Positions 46,982-57,911 of a stretch of 64,000 bases of DNA are shown one piece after another; the first letter of the stretch is position 1; each line of letters opens with the position of its first letter. The stretch is from Gymnopus androsaceus JB14 (lineage: Eukaryota > Basidiomycota > Agaricomycetes > Agaricales > Omphalotaceae). The stretch spans positions 60,555 to 124,554 of the forward strand of contig ML769411.1 in assembly GCA_009733575.1 (NCBI GenBank), read 5' to 3'. The notes beneath the pieces were generated by a model. That model was not told the DNA's origin and did no database searches. It saw only the letters and a program-made list of their open reading frames with translations. The position numbers and the translations under genes are program-made.

Positions 46982-48327
46982 ATGCCTTTGAGAATTGGAT
47001 ACGGTAATTATTCCAGTGCCAATAAATTATCCACTCAATCGTTCTGTAACAGTACGCGAACACTTTTCATCTCCGCTCCTTCAGTTTGCAGCAGAGGACA
47101 ATGGCAAGACAATCACACTGGTGGAATGCCCTAGTGAGCCTCTTGGTCCTTGAAATCTTCCTAAAAGACTGACGAGATCTAAGGTGGGACTGGCCAGCTA
47201 ATCTCTCGTCTCACGAAAGATGAAATTGATGTCGCTATGCAAGTTCAAATCCCAAGTAATGGACGGAAGCTCATTTCGTCTATATAGTGCTCTCACCGAC
47301 CCTCTTATTTCTGGCATTGCCAATGGCTCCAACAAGTACAAACTTATTGGGAGCTATGTCACAACTCCGCTGAACTGGTACGATCCTTTGTCCGAGATCC
47401 CGAAACGAATAATTGACCAAGCTTTTGCTTGGTACAGGGCTGTCGCTACAGGCATAAACTCGAAATACGAGAAAATCAGCGACCTCAAGGACACTACGAT
47501 AGGTATTTCTCGGCTGGGAAGGTAGCTCTCGGTCTATCGCCTACTCGCAGAAGCCCGCTCAACGTATTGCAGTGGAAGCCAAACTATGGCCTATGTCATG
47601 GGATTTCAGCAAGGTTGGTCTTCGGAGAGCATGAAGTTTCAAGGTACGCTCTATGCCCTCCCAAGGATCATCGATATAAACTACATGCCACACCTGTGTA
47701 GTCAACAACGACATTGAGGGCCTCATTCGTTCGGTGAACGATGGCTCTACTAGCGCATTCATGTGGGAATGGTTTACCACCAAACCCTGGGTCCTTTCCG
47801 GCGAAATTCGATTTGTATGTCACTTTGGTGCCTGCTCGTACTTGGGAGATGCTCACCGGACACATAGATCGGCTCCGTTCTGACCCCTTGGCCTTCATGG
47901 CTCGTGGCTGCTCAACCTTCTGCAGATGCAGAGGCTTTGAAAGAATTCTTGACGACGTTATCCGGTTATGTTCGCACTTTCAATTCAGAGGAAAGCCGGG
48001 CTACGAAGAATGTGGATTTCATCAAAGCCAAATTCGGATATGCCGAAGAGGATATCATTGTGAGGTTCCTTCACTTTTGAGTCTGCTTTCACTCATGTGC
48101 GCACCGATCCAGGCATGGATGAAAACTGTTGGGTATCCTGAGGATTGTTTGGCTATCCCCAAGAACGTTATTATGGAAACGTTAAGGTGATTTCGAGTTT
48201 TTACGGGTGCAAAGACAACACTAAACGAATTTCTAGTGTCCTCGAGAAGGCAGGGGTCGTTAAAGCGCCAGAGGGTGGATTCGCCGTCGAGAACTTCATA
48301 GAGCCAAAGGTCGTCAAGCTGACATGA
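46982..48327 (+). CDS. periplasmic-binding-protein-like (PBP2, Ca3427-like) protein
   Basis: A soluble two-lobe type II solute-binding fold used in fungi as an intracellular protein of unclear ligand, related to NMT1/THI5-like proteins. Joined exons read MPLRIGY, REHFSSPLLQFAAEDNGKTI, SGTGQLISRLTKDEIDVAIALTD, YKLIGSYVTTPLNW, KISDLKDTTIGISRLGSGS, AYVMGFQQGWSSES, VNDGSTSAFMWEWFTTKPW, IGSVLTPWPSWLVAAQPSAD and ENFIEPKVVKLT. That is about 310 aa, intact, with about eight introns. The intron at 47239-47287 uses a GC-AG donor (GCAAGT). The lack of a signal peptide argues for a cytosolic location. Confidence 0.85.
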
Positions 48328-48494
48328 ATCGTAAAGCAAGAAAATTTGGGATCGGATAACAAGTATGAGCAAGAAAAATACATTTATTCTATGTACACTA
48401 AAGCATATTGGCCCAGCAGTAAGATATGAAAATACAATGATATTTGTTGGGAGCGCTGAATGATGACCTTTCAACCCAGAAAGCAAGCAAAAAA

Positions 48495-49459
48495 TTAACC
48501 TTCAGAAGCAGGCGTGTCTTCCGAAGCAGTGGCTGCCTTTTTCTCGGCCTTGTTTAAGAAACCTAAACGCGAAGGATATCAGCGACAATGGTACGCTTGA
48601 GGGATGGAAAATGAGACCTTTCAGTTTCGCGTTGTTGGCTTTTTCACGTTGCGCATCAATCGCTTTGTATCGAGCAAGTTCCTGCTCATATAGGGTGGCC
48701 TCTGAAAGGAATCATAAGTAAGAGAATCAAGATGAAGTCTTCCAGGAGCATACCATCAGGGTTTTTGGTCTTCAACTCCTCAAACACCTTGTACGCTCGT
48801 TCAAGGTACCCTTGTTCAGCAAGAGCCTTTGCTTTGCGATACAAAGCTTTGTAGTTCTTGTCATTCTTCTTGAGCACCTAAATCATCGAAAGAATCGTTA
48901 TCAAGACGACGCGTTCTATGATCAGCTGCATTCCACGTACCTTCTCCGCCGTTTCCTGCGTGCGTTTCCAGTTTCCGACTTTCATATGACACGCGGACAT
49001 GTTGTTATAGATTTTCTCGAGAAATTCATCCACCTAAACGTATTGAATTCAGTATCGATTTGGTTTTGTGATTCATCGGTTGAAAGACGCACCTCAGTTT
49101 TCTCTTGCTCTTGCCCACCGCTAGCGGGAGCTCCCATTCCCATTGATCTGAATGCATTTCTGATATCATGGAAATTAGGTAGGAATTCTGCAGTCTTGGA
49201 ACTTTCGCTTACTTGTCCAAACCCTGTGCATACATCAAAGCCTGGTAGAAGATCGTTAGAAAATGTTACACAGATGGTCAGCGACCCTACTCCATGATAT
49301 GAAGCCAGCGCTGAGCAGATAAATGATCTATTGAGTATTCTGCATTGAACGAGGGTCCTAGCGTATCTTACCGGCTTTCAAATCGCCTTCCCTGAAAGCC
49401 TTGTCCCCCGCTTCCTTCTGTTTCTTTGCGATGTCGTAGTTTTGTTCTTGGGAGGTCAT
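48495..49459 (-). CDS. TPR co-chaperone-like protein (TTC9-type)
   Basis: The joined exons begin MTSQEQNYDIAKKQKEAGDKAFREGDLKA (shown in part), a first TPR. They go on through LMYAQGLDK and SMGMGAPASGG, then EVDEFLEKIYNNMSACHMKV and NWKRTQETAEKVLKKNDKNY (second TPR), and then KALYRKAKALAEQGYLERAY and VFEELKTKNPD (third TPR). It ends GFLNKAEKKAA..EDTPASEG. The layout fits small TPR proteins related to TTC9 or the TPR part of large immunophilins, which bind Hsp90 C-termini; an Hsp90 role is inference. It is divergent from the small gene at 49632. Confidence 0.78.
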
Positions 49460-49631
49460 ATTCTCCACGTAGATTGAGTTCGACGACTTGGAAGTACAGG
49501 AACAAAAAGTGCCACTCAGAGTCAGTGGCGCGCGACAGGATTTTGGTCTATTTTGGCCGTGAGCGCTTATTATTCAAACTCTTACTCCGACTCGTCCGCC
49601 CAGGTTGTAGCAAATTTAGCCGTTCTCTAAG

Positions 49632-49983
49632 ATGTCGATGCTAGCCAATATCGCAGGCTTCGCAACGTTTGGCCTAGCCGTCAGATTCTGGCAGCTTGGA
49701 CTCCAGCAACGAAACATGTTCTCAAGTTTGTGTATTCATCCTTTTCAGTCTGCTCACCGGCCACTGACACGCAAAAACCTGCTCAGACATGGGTGGGCAT
49801 GTCTTTTCAATGGCCGCATTTGGCTATGGTGGATATTTGGCTTGGAAATGGGACATTGTGGCGGCTGATATGATTGCGAAGAAAAGGGCTGAAATAACAG
49901 AGAATAGAAAGGCCCGATTAGCGAGAGTAGAGGCCATCGAAGCAAAACTCATGCCTCAGGGTGGCGAAGCAGAAGAGCATTGA
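49632..49983 (+). CDS. small membrane protein, possible complex I accessory subunit
   Basis: Two exons (49632-49725, 49787-49983) give 96 aa: MSMLANIAGFATFGLAVRFW, GLQQRNMFS, then NMGGHVFSMAAFGYGGYLAW, KWDIVAADMIAKKRAEITEN and a charged helical tail. Two hydrophobic segments flank a short loop, followed by a coiled, basic/acidic tail. The style resembles fungus-specific small mitochondrial inner membrane proteins such as NUXM-type complex I subunits, but I cannot confirm that family by eye. Gene structure is well supported by the splice sites; function is only suggested. Confidence 0.6.
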
Positions 49984-51131
49984 AATGTTGACGGTGTGTA
50001 TCGTTCAATTTCTTCTGCAAATGGTCATACTAAAGACGGAGAAACAGGTTGTAATATGAATGAGGAATTATTTGTTCTCTCGCCCTACACGCGGCTATTA
50101 AAGCGAAACTTGCTACATACCATTCTTAGCCATGAATGAACTGTTTGCATGAAATTGAAAGAGTTTGACAGCCGAAACCAGTAAGTCTGCAGTATCATAA
50201 TCTATCCTCTTGAAACATCAGTTTCGAGGTGTGTGCACATTCCATTTTACTGAACCACTAATCTGACCTGCTTGAATAGTAAACGGGGACCTTGACTTGA
50301 ACCGCAACACCATGTATGTAGCAACATGTCATTGTTCCGCTCACCACTCGGGTTGTCCATCATGCTTCCGGTCTCAATTTCGCATCATCATCCTGGTCCA
50401 TGACTCGAGCCAGATCTAAACGTTCACCTGAATCTGTCCCATCTTAGTCCCGACGACGACGGTACTTTCACTTGCAAAAACTCAAAAATTGCCGCAACCG
50501 GACGGTATCAGCGAATTAGCGATACTTACTTTTCTGCCGGGAGATGCTTGTTCGTTCCTAGGTGTCTTTCTCGTTTTTTTTGTGAGCTCACAGAACTTCC
50601 TCCGCCGGTCAGAGATGCATTTCGCAATAATTTGCCAATTTGGCCATCATCATCTCTTCTCTGAACTATGGATACCACTTACACACGGTGATATTTGCAA
50701 TGGAAGACAGACATACTTATAATTACGTCTGCAGCACCAGGTAGCACCACGAGAAGCGGCTAGCCATGATTGATTTTCAGCGCCATGAGGCATAGGCATG
50801 AAGAGGAAGAGGTAGCATAATTTGCCTCAGACTTTCACGACGTTGGACCTTGCGACGTTGGTTACAACTTACCACATCGTCGGACTGAGCTCTTGTTCTC
50901 GAAGAGTCGAATCTGGCCGTCTCGGTGATTCTTGATCCTGATTGGAATGTTAGCGTGTCAATCATTATCTCGTAGTACTAGATAGTAAATATTTGAATTG
51001 ATGATATAATCTGAAATCTGTCAAAGAGTCAAATAAAATTTTTCTCATGCGCGTGAGGATTGCCTTTCAAATTGCATAACACGTTTTATCCCGTTCTTGA
51101 TTATCTACCACCACCACATACACGTCTTTCG
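49984..51131. other. intergenic region
   Basis: About 1.1 kb with no recognised gene, repeat or RNA. It includes the downstream region of the small membrane protein gene and the promoter of the next plus-strand gene. Confidence 0.5.
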
Positions 51132-53038
51132 ATGAGCTCGAGGCGCCAGAACCGCGTCTCTACGCTTGCAATCGTAACTCTTCCACATCCCCCCCTTTTA
51201 CGACGACGCTCGTCTCTGCTATCCCAAGGTTCAATAACTTCCCCTCACACTCCGAGAACTTCCAACTGTGGCTCTCCCACCTGCCAATCATGGATTTTTA
51301 CAAACAACAACCACAGAAAGAGTACAGATAGCTGGAATAGCTCGAATCAGGATGTTGGGGAGGTCGAGGCAGAGTGGAAGCCAGAACAAGTCTTGTTGCT
51401 TTCCCGGGTGCGTAATATTTGAAAAAAAAATACGGAATTTTTGACACTTTATATTAGACTCTGGACGCTCTTCCTTCACATCTCGTCACCCCCTTTAATG
51501 GCCCTATTCCCCCTTCCAATCTCCTTGACAAAATTGCTCGCGGAGTTGCGAATGCAAAGGGTCCTGTGGAGTGGCCCTTTTCACTCAGAGCTACACGCGT
51601 GAAGCTCATCGAAATAGCTAGGCAGCGCGCCAGAGAGGATTCGAGGTACCCAGTAACCGATGAGAATGACGAAATCTCTTGTTATTCTGCAGACAGTGAC
51701 GTGAATGTTGGGCTAACTCGAAAAAATTCCAGAGTTATTTCCCGACGTCCGCTTTATCGTCAATCCAGCATGGACTTTATGAATACCGATAAAGGGGACA
51801 ATATTACTCGGTTCGTCTTGCATTTTCCCCTGATGATTTTCCCCTTTCATTCGCTTACATTCACCGCATAAATATCCAGATTATCTACTCGCTTGCAACG
51901 CACTGAAAGTCTCATCCCAACCCCGACTTATCATCCTTATACAAGATCTCGTGCTCGCGCCCAAACTCAGTCGCAAACTCAAGCTCAGATGGATCGCAGA
52001 TCCTCGTCGCCTCCTCGGTCCGCACACGTTCCTTCACTCATCAGCCCGTCCACACCCAGTTCCACCACTCTCAATTCGCTTTCATCTCTTTCTACTTCCG
52101 CAGCTCGTCCGCTCTTTCTTCGTCGCTCAGTCTCGTCTTTCAGCACTACCGATAGCTCGGTGATCAGCGGTAATCGAAGTAGCTTAGCTGACAGTGAGCT
52201 TGAGCCACATCTCTTGCCCTCCGTTTTGCCCGGTCCCGTGCAGCGGGTCAGACGATCAGAATCGTTTTGTAACCCGCCGTTTAGCGCATCAAAGGACGGT
52301 TATCCTTTACCCGTCGTCTCTGCCGGAACTCCTCCGCCTTCTCGCCAGGCATTCAAGCGCGCGCCATCTTATGGCGCACTGGCTCAGGAGGCAAGGGAAA
52401 AGGAGAAGGAGAAACGTGCTAGCGGTATTTATGCTCAGACGTACGGCACAAAGAGCAGGGAGGAGATGAATGTTAGTCCCTGCCCTTCTAGTGACGAAGA
52501 AGAGAAAATTCGCAACAAGCGAGCGAAGAAACCCAAAGGCTCCAGTGGCAAGGTGAGGGAAAGCCCGGCTTCGTCGGTTACCCCTCCTACCTCCCCAGGT
52601 TCGGACAAAGAAACACCGAAGAAGCGCACTAAAGCGAAGGACGCTACGTGTGCCGAAGGGAAAGTTGCGTCTTCGCGAAGATCTACTCCTTCTGCATCTA
52701 CTTCTGCGCCAACTGCTTCCCCATCTGTGACTCGTCCAGTTCAACGGATGAACTTGCAGCGGAATCCGAGTATGTTTGGGGAAGAGTTACCTCATTTACA
52801 TATTCCGGCCGCGGCCAGTCGTCCCGCTCCCTCTACCGTCTCTTTGACTTCCACTCATCTTCCTTCTGCCACTCCCGCCGGACCTCCTCGAAAAACTCTC
52901 CGTCGCGTGAAGCGCTTGGCACCTCCTAGGAAAATTTCCTTTGGTAGCCTGGTTCCTCCCGCCGGCGGTGACACTGATGCTGAAGATGATAATGGGCAGC
53001 AACGTCCCGGATTAGGGAGTGCTTTCCAGCTATCCTAA
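51132..53038 (+). CDS. long disordered hypothetical protein, three exons
   Basis: Exon 1 begins MSSRRQNRVSTLAIVTLPHP and ends EWKPEQVLLLSR. Exon 2 holds the most ordered part (TLDALPSHLVTPFNGPIPPS, LLDKIARGVANAKGPVEWPF, RVKLIEIARQRAREDSRYP). Exon 3 (from about 51880) is very Ser/Pro/Arg-rich with KKRTKAK-type nuclear signals and ends PGLGSAFQLS. The short ordered block may be the conserved core of a basidiomycete family; I do not recognise a domain. The composition suggests a nuclear regulatory or scaffold protein, but that is a guess. A long pyrimidine-rich trailer follows. Confidence 0.65.
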
Positions 53039-54846
53039 ATTATTCATGGTGAAGTGGGCAGGCCGCTTGCATCTAATCTGTCCATATGTACCATCACCGA
53101 CGAGGACCGCCTCCTTATCGCATCTTCATCCCTAATAACCATAACCCAGCCTATTTTTTGCTTACCATCTACACATATTTTGCTTGCTCCCTCACTGCGA
53201 TCCTGGGTCGCCTGCATTCACACTTTCCTTTCGTTTGCTCTATTATTTTATTTGTTGTTGGAATATTGTGCCATAACTTTCATTAACATCTCTTCTCTCC
53301 CTGTGCCATTATCCTCTGCTCTCCTCTCCATCTATTTACTCATCCTATTGCGTCATTCATTCCGTCTCTAAATCTCTTCTTGCATTCTGTAGTTTTAGTT
53401 TCATTTTTCTCTGTCCTCATCTGCATTTATCCATCGCACTCCATCTTTCATTTTTCTCTTCTCTCTTGCATATATGAAACAAAGTCACTCCCTTCCTTCC
53501 CTTTTCTGTACTCTATTACACTCTCCAAAGAGTTCTCCACTTTCCCTTGCCTGGCTACCCATCTCACTCATCGCCATCCACGTTCCTTCTGTTTTTTTTT
53601 CTGATTGTTTGCTTGCGTTGCTCTGCACATACATGATACGCTCACTTCCTCTTTTTTCTTTCTCTCTTTTTCATCATCTCTTCCCGGCCGGCGCCCTGTT
53701 TTCCTCACCTCTAACCCATCCATCCTGTGATCGCTGGACACCGGGAACAACATTGTACCACCATCATCCCTACTCTACCCAACTCAAGCCCCCTGCTTGT
53801 CCTCTCGACAAAATGCGCTATCATCCATCCTACCACAACTCCCGCCTCAGTAATCCTTTCGTGCTTCCCATTCGAATTCTGCCTCTCCCTGATCATCTAC
53901 TTTTATTTCTACGTACGTATATCCAAACCTATTGCTAATTTCGGTTGGTGGTTTGGTTTGGTTTGGCTTATTGGACGTCGACGATTTAAATTTTTCGTTC
54001 TGGAATTCGGACGTCTTGTGAATATCTTTATCCATATCATCATCGTCTTGCATTCACTCGCCCTTCCTCCTGCTCGTATATATATAGAGATTTCGACTGG
54101 TCGTTTGTTTCTTCTTCTACTTCCTCTTTGTTCTTGCGCATGCTTTGCACATTCCATTGCATTTCATCTTTCTTGTAACACTTGCACTTTCCATTTCTTG
54201 TCTCTTTTATTTCGTTCTTGAGATTCCTCCCTTCCCTCCCTTCCATTCCTGCACATACTTCCATTTCCCATTCATACCTATACTTATTTCATAGGAGTTG
54301 TCTTGATTAAAAAAAATTCGACTGGCTATTGGGTTGCACCGTATTTAATACTTACTGCTTACTGCTACAGTAATAACGCAGCCTTCCATCTGTCGGCGAA
54401 GTATCTATTATATTATATTCCATCTGTCTAGCTCGTTCGTTGCGTGTCGCGTTCTAGAGTCGTACCCCACAAAATCGCTATTGTATTTCTGATCTGTTGG
54501 GGAAGGGTCAACTTGGAAGGCGAAGGGTTTTCTGATGAACTAGTACACCTCGAGGCTGGAAAAATGCACGAAATTTCAGGAACTGTCTACGGTTAAGTTG
54601 TTTTTGAATTCTCGCTCGTGTGGTTCCTAGCCGTACTGTATATGAGTATGATATTATTGATGTATCACAAGCCTCATTCCAGCGGCGTTTTTAGATCTGT
54701 TTTGGGAAAGGTCAAACGCTACTACTGTAAACCCACCTGCAAGTTGATGGCGACTTGTCACTTGGTGTACATGTAGAGTACAGCTACAGCGCTTTGCAAA
54801 AATAATGGCACTTATTGCACGGTTGGTTCTGTCTGTGAAGAAAGAA
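53039..54846. other. pyrimidine-rich trailer and spacer
   Basis: From about 53130 to 54280 the plus strand is strongly C/T-rich (runs of CTCTC, TTCTT, TTTCT), so open readings here are compositional. It may be the 3' UTR of the preceding gene or a repeat-free structural tract. From 54300 to 54846 I see nothing. Confidence 0.5.
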
Positions 54847-54857
54847 AGGAAAATGGT
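54847..54857. repeat. left target-site duplication of the RecQ/DUF6589 element
   Basis: AGGAAAATGGT, identical to 61409-61419. If the element ends are drawn one base further out, the duplication is the inner 9 bp, GGAAAATGG. Confidence 0.85.
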
Positions 54858-55115
54858 AGACTCGAGCCAATCGCCGGAGTGAATCACGTGCGTCGTTTGA
54901 TGATGTAGTCGATCAAAGAGCCGCGAACGCGGCGACTGGTTCTAATTCCGTGGGTTTTGGCACAGTCAACTTTTTTCCCACACGACTTATTTACTTCGAG
55001 ATATTTCTGAGGGCTCATTTTTCAACTCTCTTCTTGCAAGAATCTGAGGAGGCAAGTCTGTGCAGAATTTTAATGCGATGAACGAGTTTATATTAATATT
55101 TCTATAGCTTTTGAT
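54858..55115 (+). repeat. left terminal inverted repeat
   Basis: About 258 bp, ending 40-50 bp before the helicase ATG, so it probably contains that gene's promoter. The best-conserved core is 54955-55021. Confidence 0.85.
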
Positions 55116-55158
55116 GCCATCCCGTAAACTTCGAATTACGTGCTGATCTCCTATTCCC

Positions 55159-57887
55159 ATGGTATTTCGTCCGGTGACCACTCTCGACCCCGCGAAGTGC
55201 CAGAAAGCTTCGGAAACGCTACGTACACTCTATAACATCCCTTCCCTTCGCGATTACCAGGAGAAAGCTGGCCAGAATGCCCTGCAGGGCAAGAACACCT
55301 TCTTAGACATTCCTACTGGTGGTGGAAAGACTCTATCATTCTACTATCCTCTATTCTACCACTGGCAGCCTGGAATAGTAGCGAAAAATGCACAGAAGAT
55401 TGTTCTGGTCCTTGGTCCGCTCAGTGGGTTAATGAAGGCACAGGCTAACGAATTGAATCAGAAAGGGGTTCCTGCTGTTGCCTTGACTGGGGACAACGAG
55501 AATTTGGCCAATGAGCTTACAGTGCGTGTCCTACACGTTTATACGTTTTGATTATACTTATATCAATTGCCAGGCATTTGGAAACGGTCAATATCGCGTT
55601 GGATTCGCTGGTCCGGAAATGTCTCTTGAGAAGAATTTCCATGAGCGTGTCCTTGAGAACAAGAAGTTCCAGAGGAATATCATCGCCGTTGTCGTTGATG
55701 AAGCTCACAATATCTCCGAATGGGGCACGGACGATTTTCGACCAGACTTTCGCCGGATTTCAGCACTCCTAGGCCGTTTACCTCAAGGCTTGCCAGTTCT
55801 AGCTGCATCCGCGACTGTTGCGCCTGAAGTAATTCTGGATATCGAGGATAAACTTGGTATAGGTGGCAAATGCGATCATATTGCTGTATCCAATGCCAAA
55901 GGCAATGTCTCCCTCTCTGTGCGGCTCATGCAGCACCCTCCTGACTCTTTTGCCGATCTACTGTCTGTCTTTCCAAAGAACCCCTCTGGCCCAGATGACT
56001 TTGACCAAACCCTTTTCTATGTCAACAGTCGCCAGGAAGCGGAGCAAATCCAGGATTTCTTGCGCGAGCATGCACCGGACCAAATTCCTGGTGCGCACTT
56101 CGAGTTTTATCATCGGTATGTTGGAGACAAGCGCAAGATCATCATTGAAGAGGCTATTAGGAGTGGATATCTTCGAGGCATTTCAGCAACTGATGCATTA
56201 GGGATGGTACGTATATATATTGGTAAATTATGTATTCGTTCTAATGAATTTATACAGGGACTGGATTTCCGACACATCAAGCGCGTATATTTCTGGAACC
56301 CACCCCGAACGTTCAACTCCCTTATTCAGAAGATTGGTCGCTGTGTACGCCTCTTCACCGAGTTCGGAGAGATCGTGTTGTTCATAACTCGAGTAGCGTA
56401 TCAACAACTTTGCGTTGAATTTGATATTGACAGCCAAGAACATGAATCGGATGAGAACGATGACCCGCGTTGGGAGGAGCGTGTTTATGCCGAGCCTGAA
56501 GAATCGTCAGATGAGTCTGGTGATGATGAGTCGACGCAGACTGCGCAGGATAGAGTCGAGGGTGACATTGATATTGATGATGGTTCAGATGAAGACGATT
56601 CCCTTGATGTGGATGGACAACAATCCACTGTCGCCGTAGCATCTTCCCAGCAGGTATTGCCAAAGAAACGACTACTCGGTTCATCAGTGAACATTAAACG
56701 ACCTACCAAGCGACGCGCCGTCAAACGCAAGAAGAAACTCACGCGTATTGAAGCCCGGGATCGTTGGCATTTGCTTTGGTTCATATGCACCAAGAAATGC
56801 CGACGCGTTCCATGGGATACATTCTATGAGAATGCAAAAAAGGGTAAGTTCATTTTATAACTAATTAGGTCTCTAGCTGACTCGCTTCTAGCACCGTCTC
56901 TGTTTCCTGCACCTGACGGCGCTCCCTGTTGCGATAATTGCCACCCTTCGAAATTCCCCATCGACACTATCAAACTCACGGATCCTGATCAGCTCCGACT
57001 TCCTGGACGCCAGCGGAAAAGTTCTCCGGAGCTGTTTGATGCTGCGAAACAACGACTTGACGGCCTGCGCGAAGAAATTGTCACAGAGGTCTTTGGGGAT
57101 CGCCAGTATATCATGACGGGGTCTTATATCATGCAAGATGATATTGTTGTCACATTAGCGCAATACGCTCGTCGGATGGTCTCTGTTCAGGATATCAAAC
57201 AGCGTGTTCGGTGGCACTGGGCTGCCAAGTACGGTCAGAGAGTGGTTGATGCTCTAAAGGAGGTCGCTGCGGAGTACCCAGATGCAGGACAGGAAGCACG
57301 TGAGGCTGCAGTGCGTGAGCGTGCACTCAAAGCTTTACTTGGCATGGCGAAGAAGGATTTCCAGGAAAAGATTACTAAAATTTCAGATGCATGTTTCAAG
57401 GCCGTCGAATCTTGCACTCGGTCTGTAGACAACCCAGGTCAGGTCTGCAAGGCGTTTTTGTGACTGCCACGTAGGACTGTAAGTGCTCGTTCTTCATCGT
57501 AGTCACTTGCTAACTTGTTTGAAAGACATATCCGGATTATTATGAACTGATCACCGAACCTATATCAATGGCGAATATTCGTACTAACGTCAAACAAGGA
57601 AAGGTCTACGCCTCAGTCTCACAGTACGCCGAAGCCTGGTGTCGTATGTTTAGGAACGCCCGAGTATACAACAGGGAAGGTTCCCAAATCTATGAGGATG
57701 CCAAAGCCCTCGAGAGTGTGTTTCTCTCAGCACTCCGTGATGCCACTCGCATTCACGGCATTGTACTAGAGGAGGATGAACTGGAGTTTGGATGGGATGA
57801 CGATCCTGAGGTTGAATTAAGGTACGTGTTCATCCTTTTTCTGTTTCATTCTACAGTGCTCATTTCACGTATAGTGTGGTTATATAG
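55159..57887 (+). pseudogene. RecQ-like DNA helicase with C-terminal bromodomain (one in-frame TGA)
   Basis: An SF2 helicase of RecQ type. Walker A is IPTGGGKTLSFYYP (55309 on) and the DEAH box is VVVDEAHNISEWG. Motif III is AASATV, motif IV FYVNSRQEAEQI, and motifs V-VI GMGLDFRHIKRV..FNSLIQKIGRCVR. An acidic and basic linker (residues about 450-560) follows, then Cys-rich APCCDNCHPSKF. The last part is a SNF2-type bromodomain: ISDACFKAVESC, LPRRTTYPDYYELITEPISM, MFRNARVYN and IYEDAKALESVF. A single TGA (57461-57463) sits in frame just before LPRRT. Introns lie near 55512, 56209, 56844, 57482 and 57822. It may be an inactive copy, a sequencing error, or UGA read-through. Confidence 0.85.
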
Positions 57888-57911
57888 GAGTATTTTATAT
57901 GGCAATGCGTA

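Noticed and set aside
53054..54264. many open readings on both strands
   Set aside because: Produced by the C/T-biased composition; no splice pattern or conserved motif.
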